A stretch of DNA of 64,000 bases from Fulvimarina pelagi HTCC2506 (lineage in GTDB: Bacteria > Pseudomonadota > Alphaproteobacteria > Rhizobiales > Rhizobiaceae). The notes beneath the pieces were generated by a model. The model saw only the letters and a program-made list of their open reading frames with translations. It ran no database searches and was not told where the DNA came from. Below are positions 34,457-42,430 of this stretch, piece after piece. A program made the translations under genes and the position numbers. The DNA lies in the NCBI RefSeq assembly GCF_000153705.1, contig NZ_DS022272.1, positions 757,765 through 821,764 on the forward strand, written 5' to 3'. Positions within the stretch are counted from its first letter, which is position 1, and each line of letters opens with the position of its first letter.

Positions 34457-35209
34457 TCAGGTTAAAAGAAACTCCAGCACCGCTGACTTGAACGCCTTAT
34501 CGCCGACCGCCAACATGTGGTCGCGGTTCGGTATTGTCAGCGCTTGAGCTTTGGGCATCAGTGCGGCCAGTCGATCGGGAGATCCTGCGATCTCGTCCTT
34601 CGAACCGACGCCGATCAGTGTCTGCGCTTCGATCCTGCCGACATCTTCTTCGGTCAGTTCTTGGCGCGAATGCGCGATGCAGGCCGCAAGCGCTTCGCGG
34701 TCGCTCTTCGTCCTGTCCGCGAACGCCCTGAACATCTGGCCTCGTGGATCGTCGACGTCGTCGATAGACGGCGCGCGGAGAGCCTTTGCGATCGGGTCCC
34801 AATCTCCAACGCCCGAGACGAGCCCATAGCCGAGGCCACCGAGGATAAGTTTGTCGATTGTCTCGGGGCGGGCGAGGGCGGCAAAGGCACAGACCCGCGC
34901 GCCCATCGAGTAGCCGAAGAAGACGGTAGACTTCACGTCGAGATGGTCCAGAAGACCAAATGCATCCTCAGCCATTTTGGTCGGCGTATAAGCGGCTTCG
35001 TCGGTAGGCTTGTCGCTGGCGCCGTGACCGCGATGATCAAAGGCGATAGTCCGGTAGCCAGCGCCCGTGAGTGTTTCGATCCAACCCGGATCGATCCAGT
35101 TGAACTTGATCGAGGATGCAAACCCGTGAACAAGCAGGACAGCCTGACCAGAGACCGGTCCCTCATCGATGTAATTCAGATTCAGATGCTCGCGCTCGAA
35201 GCTCGGCAA
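34457..35209 (-). CDS. Alpha/beta hydrolase
   Basis: The 250-residue hydrolase has the oxyanion region VLLVHGFASS, DHRGHGASDKP, the nucleophile elbow GYSMGARV (Ser about residue 99), a later Asp in VGSKDEIAG and the catalytic His in NRDHMLAVGD. No signal peptide is present, so it is probably cytoplasmic. Substrate unknown. The start is TTG with GAAAGGG seven bases upstream. A terminator separates it from the small membrane gene further upstream. Confidence 0.87.
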   Translation of the reverse strand: MPSFEREHLNLNYIDEGPVSGQAVLLVHGFASSIKFNWIDPGWIETLTGAGYRTIAFDHRGHGASDKPTDEAAYTPTKMAEDAFGLLDHLDVKSTVFFGYSMGARVCAFAALARPETIDKLILGGLGYGLVSGVGDWDPIAKALRAPSIDDVDDPRGQMFRAFADRTKSDREALAACIAHSRQELTEEDVGRIEAQTLIGVGSKDEIAGSPDRLAALMPKAQALTIPNRDHMLAVGDKAFKSAVLEFLLT

Positions 35210-35227
35210 TTGAGAACCCTTTCAACG

Positions 35228-35252
35228 AAAAACCCGGCTTGGTGAGCCGGGC
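35228..35252 (-). terminator. Rho-independent terminator downstream of the YqaE/Pmp3 gene
   Basis: On the - strand a 7-bp stem (CCCGGCT with AGCCGGG, loop CACCA) is followed by five T's. It lies between the YqaE-like gene and the alpha/beta hydrolase start. Confidence 0.85.
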
Positions 35253-35296
35253 TCATCACGTTATCGAAGCGGACTGCGGCCCGCATGTTCGCTGGC

Positions 35297-35455
35297 TTAG
35301 TATCTCCCAATCACCCAGATCGCGTGAATCACGCCAGGAATGAAGCCGAGGAGGGTCAGAAGGATATTGATCCAGAAATGCTTGCCCAGCCCGACCTGCA
35401 GAAATACGCCTAGTGGGGGAAGTATGATAGCGCAGATGATCCTGATGATGTCCAT
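35297..35455 (-). CDS. YqaE/Pmp3-family small membrane protein
   Basis: This 52-residue protein has the UPF0057 pattern: DIIRIICAIILPPLGVFLQVG, HFWINILLTLLGFIPGVIHAIWVI, two helices around a PPLGVFL motif. Family members affect membrane potential and stress tolerance in yeast and plants; the bacterial role is not settled. ATG at 35455 has AGGAG about 11 bases upstream; the longer frame above it is not protein-like. The downstream terminator supports a single-gene transcript. Confidence 0.9.
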   Translation of the reverse strand: MDIIRIICAIILPPLGVFLQVGLGKHFWINILLTLLGFIPGVIHAIWVIGRY

Positions 35456-35622
35456 GCCCGTAATGCTCCTGTTGAAAATGTGACTATCGGTCGAGGCAAC
35501 GTGGCTTGGTCTGGGTCGTTCCGGATCTGGAATGGGAAGTGCGGAGGAAGCCATTAACTTCAGAGAACTTTCTCGTGCAGTCCATTCAAGGCGCATCTGT
35601 TAACGAACGACAGGGATTACGA

Positions 35623-36144
35623 ATGAGGTCTTTTAACCCCGCCGCCGCCGGTGCAATTCTTTTCGCCCTGGCAATGCCCAGCCACGGACACGCCCAGGAT
35701 CAAGCCTATCTCAAGCGTTATGGCGGTGATTGGGAAGGAGGCGGCCGTGTTCAAATCGAGCAGCTCCCGAAACCCGTTGACGTCTCCTGTGAGACGGCTG
35801 GAACGGTCGAGACAGCGAACGAGTTCAAGCTCGCCGGTGAATGCTCGGCCATGCTCGTTCTCAGCAATGATATAGGCGCTGAATTGAAGGTCGATCCGAA
35901 AACCGGCGAATACAGCGGCGTCTACACGGGTTCCAAAAGCGGTCCAGCGACATTGCTAGGCACTCGAAATGGCGACCGCCTTGAGCTGGAAGTCACCTGG
36001 AACAAGGTGATCTATGACGACGACACTGCACGGATGACAATCGAGAACGAAGGTGAAGGCCAATTCCTGATGACCGTTACCGAAAGGATCGACGGCGAAG
36101 ACGTCGTCGTTTCCGACCTCACGTTCGAGCGGCAGGGCGGTTAG
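35623..36144 (+). CDS. Secreted protein of unknown function
   Basis: The 173-residue product starts with a clear signal peptide (AGAILFALAMPSHGHAQ, cleavage about residue 24). The mature part is a beta-rich sequence: YGGDWEGGGRVQ, ELKVDPKTGEYSGVYTGSKSGPA, RMTIENEGEGQFLMTVTE, which looks like a small lipocalin-like or calycin barrel, though I cannot name a family. Two cysteines (residues about 55 and 74) may bridge in the periplasm. It is divergent from the YqaE gene and convergent with the IalB gene. Confidence 0.7.
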   Translation: MRSFNPAAAGAILFALAMPSHGHAQDQAYLKRYGGDWEGGGRVQIEQLPKPVDVSCETAGTVETANEFKLAGECSAMLVLSNDIGAELKVDPKTGEYSGVYTGSKSGPATLLGTRNGDRLELEVTWNKVIYDDDTARMTIENEGEGQFLMTVTERIDGEDVVVSDLTFERQGG

Positions 36145-36147
36145 CGG

Positions 36148-36169
36148 GGGGCGGGCAACAATCCGCCCC
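36148..36169. other. GC-rich hairpin between convergent genes
   Basis: A 7-bp stem (GGGGCGG with CCGCCCC, loop of eight) follows the secreted-protein stop by three bases. There is no T-run on either side, so it is at best a weak terminator or a 3' end stabiliser. Confidence 0.35.
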
Positions 36170-36230
36170 ACTATAGGAACAATACGCCGCTGTCGTACGA
36201 TCTTGGGTCGCCTCGAGCAACATTCAGGTA

Positions 36231-36911
36231 TTACTGAGAGGCGGCTTCACCACCTTCGCCATCGGCATTCTTCGCAGCGTTCTGAGCCGCCTCGAACCTT
36301 TTGCGGCGATCCTCGGCCTGCTTCTGAAGGGCTTCGTTGAGCTCGCGTTGACGCGAAGCAATTTCCGAAGCGTCCTTCGGGTCTCCGTCGTAAGCGGCCG
36401 TAAAGCCGGAGAGTGTGATCGGCACGGGGTTCGGCTGGCGCTGGAAGTTGATCGAAGTGACATTCATCTGTTGACCGCGCTTCATCTTGCTGACGAGGTC
36501 GCCAGTCAACTCGGCCTCGGCGATGCACCGGTCCTGGAAGCAGACCGAATAGTTCAATGTCACCGGGGTGGAATCATCGATTTTTACCTGAACGCCGGCT
36601 GGTATGACCCGGCCCGTCGGCACCACGGCCTGGACGACCTTTTGGTTGACCTGGCCCGACACCTCGATGAGGTTCAATGCGGTGATCAATTGGCGAGTAT
36701 CGGCGACCAGCGTGAACTGGGTGTTGCAGATGTCGTTTTCACCCTGCTTAGAGCAGACTTTGAACCATTCGCCCGGAACCGTCTGAAGTTGCTGGCCTGA
36801 ACCCGCACCGGCGCCGGGTGCGCGCTGTTGTTGTGCCTGTGCTTCGCCGGCAAAGGCTGCTGCGCCGATAAAAGCAGCGGCAATCGTGAGTGACGAGTAA
36901 TGGCGTTGCAT
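36231..36911 (-). CDS. Invasion-associated locus B (IalB) family protein
   Basis: The 226-residue periplasmic protein has a signal peptide ending in EAQAQ (about residue 27) and the IalB domain: WFKVCSKQGENDICNTQ, LITALNLIEVSGQVNQKVVQAVVPTGRVIPAGVQVKID, YSVCFQDRCIAEAELT. The four cysteines are spaced as two disulfides. A charged coiled-coil tail (about residues 185-226) is rich in Glu, Gln and Ala. IalB was found as an invasion factor in Bartonella, but the family is general in alphaproteobacteria. It converges with the secreted-protein gene. Confidence 0.9.
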   Translation of the reverse strand: MQRHYSSLTIAAAFIGAAAFAGEAQAQQQRAPGAGAGSGQQLQTVPGEWFKVCSKQGENDICNTQFTLVADTRQLITALNLIEVSGQVNQKVVQAVVPTGRVIPAGVQVKIDDSTPVTLNYSVCFQDRCIAEAELTGDLVSKMKRGQQMNVTSINFQRQPNPVPITLSGFTAAYDGDPKDASEIASRQRELNEALQKQAEDRRKRFEAAQNAAKNADGEGGEAASQ

Positions 36912-37111
36912 CAATAAGGAGCCTCTATTCCTTCAAGCCTGAACAGATCGGCCTACGATCGGATCATGTTGACCGGATTTTTAACGGGCCGTCCCGTCTG
37001 ACGCAAATAAGGCCAATTGAAGACTTACTGGCGCCTCTGGACGTACCGAGGGCTATGCAGATCTGAGGCTCATTCTGACGCATCGCCCGCCAGTTGACGG
37101 AGACTGACTGA

Positions 37112-38938
37112 ATGCGCATGCCCTTTGCCGTTGGCACCATCGCTGCTATCGCGCTCATCACTTCCAGCATTACGCCAATTGCCGCCTGGGCCGAGCCTTC
37201 CCACGCGATCGCGATGCAGGGCGAGCCGGCGCTTCCGGCCGATTTTCAGCATCTACCCTTCGTCAATCCGGACGCACGCCAGGGCGGAACGATGCGCTAC
37301 GGGGTCTACGGCAGCTTCGACAACCTCAATCCGGTGATCGTGCGCGGCGCGCTCACGACGGCCCGCGGTATCTGGTTCGACCGGCAGTTCGGAAATCTCG
37401 TCTTCGAGCCTCTCATGCAGCGCTCTCCCGACGAGCCTTTCACCATGTACGGGCTTCTTGCCGAAACGGTGGAGACGGATCCGGAGCGCAGCTTCGTCGA
37501 GTTTCGGCTTAATCCGGACGCCAAATTCTCCGATGGCAAGCCAGTTCGCCCCGAAGACGTCCTATTCACCATCGATATGCTACGCGAGCACGGTCGGCCC
37601 TTCTATGCAAACTGGCTGCGCCCGGCGACGACGATCGAGAAGGTCGGCGACCACGGCATCCGCTTCACCTTCGACGAGACTGCAGATCGCGAGACGCCGC
37701 TTTTGATCTCCGGCCTGCCCGTGTTGCCGGAGCATGCCTTTGACCGCGAGACCTTCGAGCGCACGACGCTCAAGCCCGTCATCGGATCGGGTCCCTATGT
37801 CATCGACGACGTGCGTCCCGGCCAGCAGATCACCTATAGGAAGAATCCGGACTATTGGGGCGCAGATCTGCCCATCAAGCAGGGCTACGACAACTACGAG
37901 ACCATCGTCATCGACTACTACCGAGACTCCAACGCGCAATTCGAGGCTTTCAAGAAGGGCAACAGCTTCGTCTACTTAGAGGGCGATCCGGCTCATTGGC
38001 GCACCGCCTACGATTTTCCGGCCGTTGCCGACGGCCGCGTCGTTAAGGAGACCTTCGAGACCGGCGCTCCATCCAACATGCTCGGCTTCGTTTTCAACAC
38101 CCGCCGCGACAAGTTTGCAGATCGCAACGTGCGGCGGGCGCTCGCGATGCTGTTCGATTTCGAATGGGCTAACGAGAACCTTTACTACGGCGCCTACCAA
38201 CGCACCGCGTCCTTCTTCCAGAATTCAGAACTGTCGTCCGCCGGTATCCCGGCGAGCGAAGCCGAAAAAGCGCTGCTCGAGCCCTATCCGGACGCGGTCT
38301 CGTCCGACGTAATGGACGGTAGCTACGAGCCGACGGTCTCGGACGGATCGGGCGCGGACCGCACGGTCCTGCGGGAAGCGCTTCGGCTTCTGAAGGAGGC
38401 CGGCTACGATTTTCAGGGCCGCACCTTGGTGGGAGAGGGTGGCAGGCCGCTGTCTTTTGAGATTCTAACGCAGTCGCCTGAACAGGAGCGCATGGCCCTC
38501 GCTTTTCAACGCACCCTGTCGCGCCTCGGCATCGAGGTGTCCATCCGCACGGTCGACGATTCGCAGTATCAGGCGCGCAAAAACGCCTACGACTTCGATC
38601 TGATCATCACCACCTACAGCGCCTCGCTCTCACCCGGCGCCGAACAGGTAAACCGCTGGGGCTCCGATTCCCGAGACATCGAAGGTTTCTACAACTTCGC
38701 AGGAACGGCCGATCCGGCGATCGACGCGCTCATCAAGGCCATGGTCTCGGCACGCTCACGCGAGGATTTCGTCACCGCAGTCAGAGCCTATGACCGGGTT
38801 CTCGTCTCCGGTCATTACGTCATCCCGCTGTTCCATCTGCCGGAGCAGAGGCTCGCCCGTTGGAGCTTCATCAAACATCCGGAGACGACACCGCTCTACG
38901 GCTATCAGCTTCCTAGTTTCTGGCGCGAAGAAAACTGA
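37112..38938 (+). CDS. Orphan extracellular solute-binding protein, family 5 (YejA-like)
   Basis: The 608-residue protein has a signal peptide (cleavage about residue 27, AWAE) and the peptide-binding family 5 layout: GTMRYGVYGSFDNLNPVIVRG, RPEDVLFTIDMLREHG, GSGPYVIDDVRPGQQITYRKNPDYWG, FVFNTRRDKFADRNVRRALAMLFDFEWANENLYYG. The last motif and length point to the YejA branch, which binds oligopeptides or microcin C. No permease or ATPase gene is beside it, so its transporter lies elsewhere or it works alone. GGAG stands about ten bases before the ATG. Confidence 0.92.
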   Translation: MRMPFAVGTIAAIALITSSITPIAAWAEPSHAIAMQGEPALPADFQHLPFVNPDARQGGTMRYGVYGSFDNLNPVIVRGALTTARGIWFDRQFGNLVFEPLMQRSPDEPFTMYGLLAETVETDPERSFVEFRLNPDAKFSDGKPVRPEDVLFTIDMLREHGRPFYANWLRPATTIEKVGDHGIRFTFDETADRETPLLISGLPVLPEHAFDRETFERTTLKPVIGSGPYVIDDVRPGQQITYRKNPDYWGADLPIKQGYDNYETIVIDYYRDSNAQFEAFKKGNSFVYLEGDPAHWRTAYDFPAVADGRVVKETFETGAPSNMLGFVFNTRRDKFADRNVRRALAMLFDFEWANENLYYGAYQRTASFFQNSELSSAGIPASEAEKALLEPYPDAVSSDVMDGSYEPTVSDGSGADRTVLREALRLLKEAGYDFQGRTLVGEGGRPLSFEILTQSPEQERMALAFQRTLSRLGIEVSIRTVDDSQYQARKNAYDFDLIITTYSASLSPGAEQVNRWGSDSRDIEGFYNFAGTADPAIDALIKAMVSARSREDFVTAVRAYDRVLVSGHYVIPLFHLPEQRLARWSFIKHPETTPLYGYQLPSFWREEN

Positions 38939-39226
38939 TTTTGGCTGAATTTGTCCTGAGCAACAGCCGGTGAGGATCGTTCGGGAAGTTTGGCAAAACT
39001 GTCGAGTTCGAAGCTTATGCGCCGTAGGTCTGACTTGCAGCGAGGCACGCCGGGGTCACAGCAAGGCTTTCGGTTCTTATTCGTTGCAATGGCGCGATTG
39101 ATGCGGGGCCGGAGCGTCGCTCGAAGCACATGTCGAGAGCCGCTCAGACCGTTGACAGGCAAACACGTCCAAGCTTATAGCACCGATGCGCAGGCGGCGT
39201 CCGGACACGCCCGCGGCCCCTGGTTT

Positions 39227-39303
39227 GGCGGGGTAGCTCAGTTGGTTAGAGCAGCGGAATCATAATCCGCGTGTCGGGGGTTCAAGTCCCTCTCCCGCTA
39301 CCA
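39227..39303 (+). tRNA. tRNA-Met (anticodon CAT), elongator type
   Basis: A complete 77-base cloverleaf with encoded CCA. Acceptor GGCGGGG with TCCCGCT (G-T pairs at both ends), D-arm GCTCAGTTGGTTAGAGC, anticodon arm GCGGA-ATCATAA-TCCGC giving CAT, T-arm GTTCAAGTC. The paired first base and D-arm fit the elongator rather than initiator form. AT-rich DNA and the cellulose operon follow. Confidence 0.95.
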
Positions 39304-40194
39304 TTCATTCCACGCAATGTGAGCTTCTTGCGCGGTTCGCGGCGAAGCGCAACTTTCAGCGTCTGACATGGTATCGGGTTGGTTGTAAGAATTCGCTGGC
39401 GCGTCGTTAAGGCATTCTATGGATTTCCATCGCCTGCGGAATAGACAGAATTAGCCTTCCGCTATGCCGTCTCGTAGCAAACAGCGAAATTCTTCCCGCC
39501 CCTAGTCAACAACACCGACAAGACGCGACCCTTGGCTGTCATGCTTTCCGAAGAGGTGTCTTGACGGCGAGCACTCGTTTCCGTCGAGCATAGGCCTCTC
39601 GACGAGGAGCACTGCCAGAAGTTGCATTGGCCCAAAGCGACGAAGGCTTTCCCGTTCGCACGTCATCCATGGCGACTCGAAGGTCGAACTTCAGATTATC
39701 GTGGTCTCGCCTCAACATCGAGCTGCGCGGATGCACCGCCTTTGCCCTGCCGCCTCGTGGGCTGAATGGAGAATGTCGCAGGGACGTCCAGATCCTCGTT
39801 CTCGGACGATGTCTGGACTTCGCCGGAGAACCAGTGATGGCGTGGTCGAAGGGACGGAGGCCCGAGGTGCGGGAGAAGGCCTTACCAGCGGGCAAACCTC
39901 AACAATATCCATTCGGTCCGGATCCAAAAATCCAAAAACAATCTGCAACCAATTCTCTTTCGTGAAAACGAATAAAAATAAATGGAGCGTCTGCAAAACA
40001 CAATTCATTACAGTAATAATTTTATTCAAATTGAAAATGATTATCATACAGGCATTTGTACTGAATATAACCATTAACGATAGGTTATTTTTAAGTAATC
40101 GGCTCTTGCTTCTACTGAAGAGTTCGGGATTCATGGCGGACGAAATTTATCTCCACCGCCTTACCGAATGCACGCCTTTTCGAAAGGAGCCGCC
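39304..40194. other. 0.9 kb tRNA-bcsA interval, AT-rich on the right
   Basis: No gene is supported. The left two-thirds resemble decayed high-GC DNA with open frames lacking domain patterns. From about 39900 to 40165 the sequence is markedly AT-rich (for instance AATAATTTTATTCAAATTG), much lower in GC than anything around, and precedes bcsA. This is the expected site of the bcs promoter. No copy of the tRNA 3' end was noticed further right. Confidence 0.5.
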
Positions 40195-42420
40195 ATGCGC
40201 GTTTTATTTTATGCAGCGTTTTGGTTTATCTCTGCAGCCGCCTTCCTCATTATGGTCCAGCAACCCATCAGCGTTGATGCGCAATGGTTGATTGCCCTGA
40301 CCGCTCTGGGCATCGCTGGGTTAATTTATATTCTAAAGCTCGATGGCGCCTGGCGGTATGTCTTCATGGCGGCCGTATCGATCGTCGTCCTCCGGTATGC
40401 TTACTGGCGTACGACCGAAACACTGCCACCGGCAGATGAGCTCGCGAGTTTTATAACTGCGATCTGCCTCTACGGCGCAGAGATGTACTGTCTCTTCATG
40501 CTGGCCATCTCGCTGTTTGTCGTGTCCGACCCCCTCGAGCGGCGCAGAGCTCCCCAATTCGACGACGAGTCTCTGCCGACCGTGGACGTCTTTGTCCCGT
40601 CGTTCAACGAGGCGAGCGACATTCTGAGTCTGACGCTCTCGGCAGCGAAGGCGATGGATTACCCTCATGAGAAGTTGAAGGTTTATCTCCTCGACGACGG
40701 CGGGACTGACGAAAAGCGCCTCTCGAGCGATCCCCGGATCTCGACAGCCGCGAAGCGGCGACAAAGCGAATTGCAGGAGGTTTGCCGCAAACTGGGCGTG
40801 ATTTACCTCACGCGGCCCGCCAACATCCACGCAAAAGCCGGTAACCTGAACAATGGGCTGGCCCACTCACAGGGCGAACTCGTCGTTGTTCTCGACGCCG
40901 ATCATGCGCCGGCACGGGAATTCCTTCGCGAAACCGTTGGTCACTTCAAGACGGATCCGAAGCTCTTCCTTGTGCAAACCCCACACTTCTTCGCCAATCC
41001 GGATCCGTTGGAGAAGAACCTCAATACGTTCGAGCGTATGCCGTCCGAAAACGAAATGTTCTACGGGCAGATACAAAAGGGCCTGGACAAATGGAACGCA
41101 GCGTTTTTCTGCGGATCCGCTGCTGTCTTGCGACGTCAAGCGCTTCTAGAGGTCGAGGGTTTCTCGGGCGTCTCGATCACTGAAGACTGCGAGACAGCTC
41201 TCGAACTCCACGCGAATGGTTGGAACAGCCTTTATGTCGATCGACCAATGGTCGTCGGTCTTCAGCCGGAGACTGTGGCGAGCTTCATCGGGCAACGGTC
41301 GCGGTGGTGTCGAGGCATGATCCAAATCATGCTTCTGAAGAACCCGATGTTTCGGTCTGGCCTGACTCTCGCACAACGGCTGTGCTATCTGTCGAGCATG
41401 ATGTTCTGGTTCTTTCCGTTCATCAGAACAGTTTTCCTCGTCGCACCGCTGCTCTTCATCTTGTTCGACATGAAGATCTTCGTAGCATCTGTGGATGAGT
41501 TCGTCGCATATTCGCTTACTTATCTTGTCGCGGGTGAGCTCCTCAGAAACTATTTGTACGGGCGTGTTCGCTGGCCCTGGGTCTCCGATCTCTACGAATA
41601 CGTTCAATCGGTCTACCTGCTTCGGGCGATCGTCTCAGTGCTGATCAATCCTCGTCGACCGACTTTCAACGTCACGGCTAAAGGCGAGACTCTTGATCGC
41701 GATCAACTCTCGCAGCTCGCTTGGCCGTATTTTGCAATCTTCGGTACGCTGCTCGTCGCCGCAGGTATCTGTCTCTATCGCTACCAGACAGAACCCGAAA
41801 TCAGCGGAATGCTCCTGGTTGTCGGTGCTTGGAACTTGCTCAATCTCTGCGTTGCGGGTGCTGCACTCGGGGTTGTAACCGAGAGAAGAGAACGCCGCCG
41901 TTCACCACGCTTGTCCAGCATGCGTCGTGGAGAGCTTGTGTTCTCGAACGGAGCAGAGATCGCCCCTGTCGCGATCGATGATGCGTCCCTTGTCGGAGCT
42001 CACGTCACCATCCTGGACCGGGCACCGGAAACGCTCGGGGATCGCGGTGCGGAACTGCATGTCTACGCGTTGGACACAGATCATAAGATTGGGTCCATGC
42101 CAGTGGAAATCCGCAGTCTCGCGAGCGGGAGAGACGGATTGGGCGTCGGCCTCGATTATCGAGCCAGCGTTTCAGACTATCGCCTAATCGCTGATCTCAT
42201 GCTCGCTGATCTGCAGCCCATACGGGAGATCCGCGCCAAGCGACGGCGCTTGCGCGGTATTGTTAAAGGTTCGCTCGGCTTCGCTCAATGGAGCCTCAGC
42301 TATCCGCTCAACGCATTGCATCACCTCGTCTTCGATCGGGACCGCAGCGAAAGGCAGGCCTCGCAGGCCAGCGCGCAAGCGATCCCGGCCATCGCGTCGT
42401 CTCGTTCTTCCGAACTGTGA
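40195..42420 (+). CDS. bcsA: Cellulose synthase catalytic subunit with PilZ domain
   Basis: This 741-residue inner-membrane enzyme polymerises UDP-glucose into cellulose and moves the chain outward. The GT2 motifs are all present: DDGGTDE (about residues 167-173), DADHAP (about 234), TEDCETA (about 329) and QRSRWCRG (about 367-374). Around eight membrane helices flank the catalytic domain. The C-terminal PilZ domain has RRSPR and DASLVG, the RxxxR and D/NxSxxG motifs that bind cyclic di-GMP, so activity should depend on that messenger. ATG at 40195 has AAGGAG six bases upstream. bcsB follows after ten bases. Confidence 0.97.
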   Translation: MRVLFYAAFWFISAAAFLIMVQQPISVDAQWLIALTALGIAGLIYILKLDGAWRYVFMAAVSIVVLRYAYWRTTETLPPADELASFITAICLYGAEMYCLFMLAISLFVVSDPLERRRAPQFDDESLPTVDVFVPSFNEASDILSLTLSAAKAMDYPHEKLKVYLLDDGGTDEKRLSSDPRISTAAKRRQSELQEVCRKLGVIYLTRPANIHAKAGNLNNGLAHSQGELVVVLDADHAPAREFLRETVGHFKTDPKLFLVQTPHFFANPDPLEKNLNTFERMPSENEMFYGQIQKGLDKWNAAFFCGSAAVLRRQALLEVEGFSGVSITEDCETALELHANGWNSLYVDRPMVVGLQPETVASFIGQRSRWCRGMIQIMLLKNPMFRSGLTLAQRLCYLSSMMFWFFPFIRTVFLVAPLLFILFDMKIFVASVDEFVAYSLTYLVAGELLRNYLYGRVRWPWVSDLYEYVQSVYLLRAIVSVLINPRRPTFNVTAKGETLDRDQLSQLAWPYFAIFGTLLVAAGICLYRYQTEPEISGMLLVVGAWNLLNLCVAGAALGVVTERRERRRSPRLSSMRRGELVFSNGAEIAPVAIDDASLVGAHVTILDRAPETLGDRGAELHVYALDTDHKIGSMPVEIRSLASGRDGLGVGLDYRASVSDYRLIADLMLADLQPIREIRAKRRRLRGIVKGSLGFAQWSLSYPLNALHHLVFDRDRSERQASQASAQAIPAIASSRSSEL

Positions 42421-42430
42421 AGAGGTCGTC

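Noticed and set aside
39539-39895. A 118-codon - strand frame downstream of tRNA-Met
   Set aside because: No motif or ribosome-binding site; composition looks like non-coding high-GC DNA.
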